DNA of 64,000 bases, taken from Nilaparvata lugens (lineage: Eukaryota; Arthropoda; Insecta; Hemiptera; Delphacidae). The stretch is taken from NCBI RefSeq assembly GCF_014356525.2, contig NC_052511.1, positions 35,431,121 through 35,495,120 of the forward strand. The letters run 5' to 3'. Below the pieces are notes generated by a model. That model was given only the letters and a program-made list of their open reading frames with translations, searched no databases and had not been told where the DNA came from. A program made the translations under genes and the position numbers. Positions 62,290-64,000 of this stretch are shown here, piece by piece. The number at the start of each line of letters is the position of its first letter. Positions within the stretch are counted from its first letter, which is position 1.

Positions 62290-63035
62290 CGATCAATAAC
62301 TCATGATCATCTCACTGCATAGTGTGAGAGACTGATTGATGGAAAAACATTATTCATATCTAATTTGAGATTTATTTATTTTTCAGGTTGATTTCCAAGG
62401 ATTTTGGAGATTTTGTGAAAGTAGTACAAGGCTAGATTGTGATAGGATCTAAATCATTCTGGAATTTGGTAGCTCTGTCTCATGACATACCGGCTAGAAT
62501 TTTCACCATAATATTGGTTCATTTCTGATCAAAGTATTTTATTTGTGAAAAAAAATATGAATCTACCCTTTGAAATTATTTGAAACATAAATTATTATAA
62601 TTTTAAAGGCTACTCAGATTAATATTTTCATTCATATTAAAAGTATCACTAAAGAGAGAATAAATATTTGAATTGTGTATTATGATAATGTGAATAAATA
62701 AATAATCTAACGATACAACCAATTCGTAATTGTTGATAGCAAGTCAACTCCACCATCTACTGTAGAAAACTTACTTGTATCACATCATGTATTACAGAGC
62801 CAATAAACGCCTGAAACCATCCCCGACAACCTTCCGACACAAATTTTATTTCGACACCCCTAACAATCCAACAATTTCATCCCAACACCACTTTCCATTA
62901 TAGCGCCTATTCAGGGTTGAGGCACATTGTAGGCACAGCACTCAAAACAGGATGTTTAGATCACAATCAGAGCCTCAGAGGTAGCACCTATCGCCCGATA
63001 TAGAGACGCCTAACATCCACAGTTCAATTACTGGT
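62290..63035. other. Non-coding stretch
   Basis: Nothing recognised as a gene or repeat. Confidence 0.3.
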
Positions 63036-63240
63036 TGAGGGGGGGTTTTTACTACAATGGGGCTGGATTTTAGGGGATGTAAAAGGGTTTTGAGGGGTAT
63101 AAAGTAGGAGTTTTGGGGGTAAAACGGGGTACAGGGGGTAAAAGGTATAAGGGAGGGTTTTTAGGCAAAAGGGGGTACAGGGGGTGTGGTGAATAAGGGG
63201 GGTTTTGGGGATCAGGTTGTGATCAGGGGGGTGATTGGAA
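63036..63240 (+). other. G-rich degenerate repeat
   Basis: About 200 bp with more than a dozen runs of three or more G (GAGGGGGGGTTTTT, GTACAGGGGGTAAAAG, GGGGTACAGGGGGTG). The loose unit is GGGGTACAGGGGGTAAAA. It could form G-quadruplexes. Confidence 0.6.
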
Positions 63241-63524
63241 AGGGTCTACTGGTGCACAATAACATTTTAATAGCATCCAGGCAAACACAACATTACACCT
63301 TTGTTTAGAGACGGTTTAGCGACCTCCATACACTGAGATCCACTTTACAAAATATACTGACAGGATTCCATTTAACAACAATATTGCTTGCTATTTAGCC
63401 AATGCTAACGATTTAAATCCAAACTTTGATTCATCAGGTTCATTTTAAGCTGTCATAATCCATTGAAAATATCAAAGCAACCCATCTAAATGTATAGTTT
63501 TCATATTTATTTTAGACTAAATTT

Positions 63525-63830
63525 TTCGACCGAGCGAAGTAAGGTCTAAGATTCAAGTCTACGGTTTTCTCTTTATGCTTGAAATGTTTATATGTTCACG
63601 GCGAAGCGCGGTGATTGATTTTCATGAAATTTGACACGTATGTTCCTTTTCAAATTGCGCGTCGACGTATATACAAGATTTTTGGAAATTTTGCATTTCA
63701 AGGATAATATGAAAGGAAAAAGGAGCCTCCTTCATGCGCTAATATTAGAGTAAAAATCAGACTAGAATTATTCACCATAAATCAGCTGTCGAGTGGATTA
63801 TAAATTGCATGCAATTCAATATCTCAATGT
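63525..63830 (+). repeat. Dispersed repeat C, copy 3
   Basis: CGACCGAGCGAAGTAAGGTC, TTGCGCGTCGACGTATATAC and AAAAGGAGCCTCCTTCAT match copies 1 and 2. Nothing is recognised after it, up to the window end. Confidence 0.7.
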
Positions 63831-64000
63831 AAATTAGTGAAAAAACAGCTGTTGTGTGAACTATTAATTGCATGCAGTGAGGCATGCAATTGATAACTCG
63901 AAGTAGCATAGTATTTTTACCGACTTTTCTCTGATTTCAACTCGGTGAGCTTTTGATGATACTGTAGTAGCATAGTTGTTTACAACAAATTATCAGCATT

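Noticed and set aside
1..64000. tRNA, rRNA or bacterial-type genes
   Set aside because: No cloverleaf, rRNA segment or bacterial coding pattern was recognised by eye; a dedicated tRNA scan would be needed to exclude small RNAs fully.

Overview
The window is AT-rich eukaryotic DNA from an insect. The best guess is a hemipteran such as a planthopper, because it combines Jockey-like and RTE-like LINEs, Helitrons, many palindromic MITEs, GT-AG introns and an insect-type nicotinic acetylcholine receptor exon. There are no operons, ribosome binding sites or tRNA/rRNA genes that I could recognise. Most open reading frames are low-complexity or transposon-derived.

Layout. 1-17 kb: repeats only. These include polypyrimidine/polypurine tracts with embedded retroelement tails, three minisatellites, MITEs, and a repeat with two direct copies and one inverted copy (9.6-11.7 kb). 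17.1-21.7 kb: one nearly full-length Jockey-like LINE on the minus strand, with intact ORF1 (gag, three zinc knuckles) and a frame-broken ORF2. 21.7-24.9 kb: the same ~1.5 kb sequence on both sides of a 100-N gap, almost certainly an unmerged assembly overlap. 24.7-25.7 kb: the 3' part of a second LINE (reverse transcriptase, YADD box).

26.4-44.3 kb is the main find: three tandem plus-strand genes, A, B and C, encoding small secreted peptides of 83, 99 and 80 residues. Each has two exons with a phase-1 intron at the same place. Exon 1 encodes a conserved signal peptide and acidic propiece. Exon 2 begins with the motif LS(Q/E)DA and then diverges into very basic, cysteine-free sequence with RXXR and, in A and C, GRRR processing motifs. 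The promoters share a TATA/initiator layout (weak TATA in B) and an upstream module. This looks like a rapidly diversifying family of antimicrobial, venom/salivary-effector or neuropeptide-like precursors. I do not recognise it as a named family.

44.3-57 kb: MITEs, a large inverted repeat (47.3-49.2 kb), a 2.2 kb tandem duplication (50.7-55.0 kb) and a Helitron. 57.1 kb: one minus-strand exon of a nicotinic acetylcholine receptor alpha subunit (alpha3/alpha4-like). No other exon of it was found, so the peptide cluster may lie in a very long intron of that gene, on the opposite strand. 57.5-64 kb: SINE/LINE tails, a ~195-200 bp tandem repeat, a MITE and G-rich DNA.
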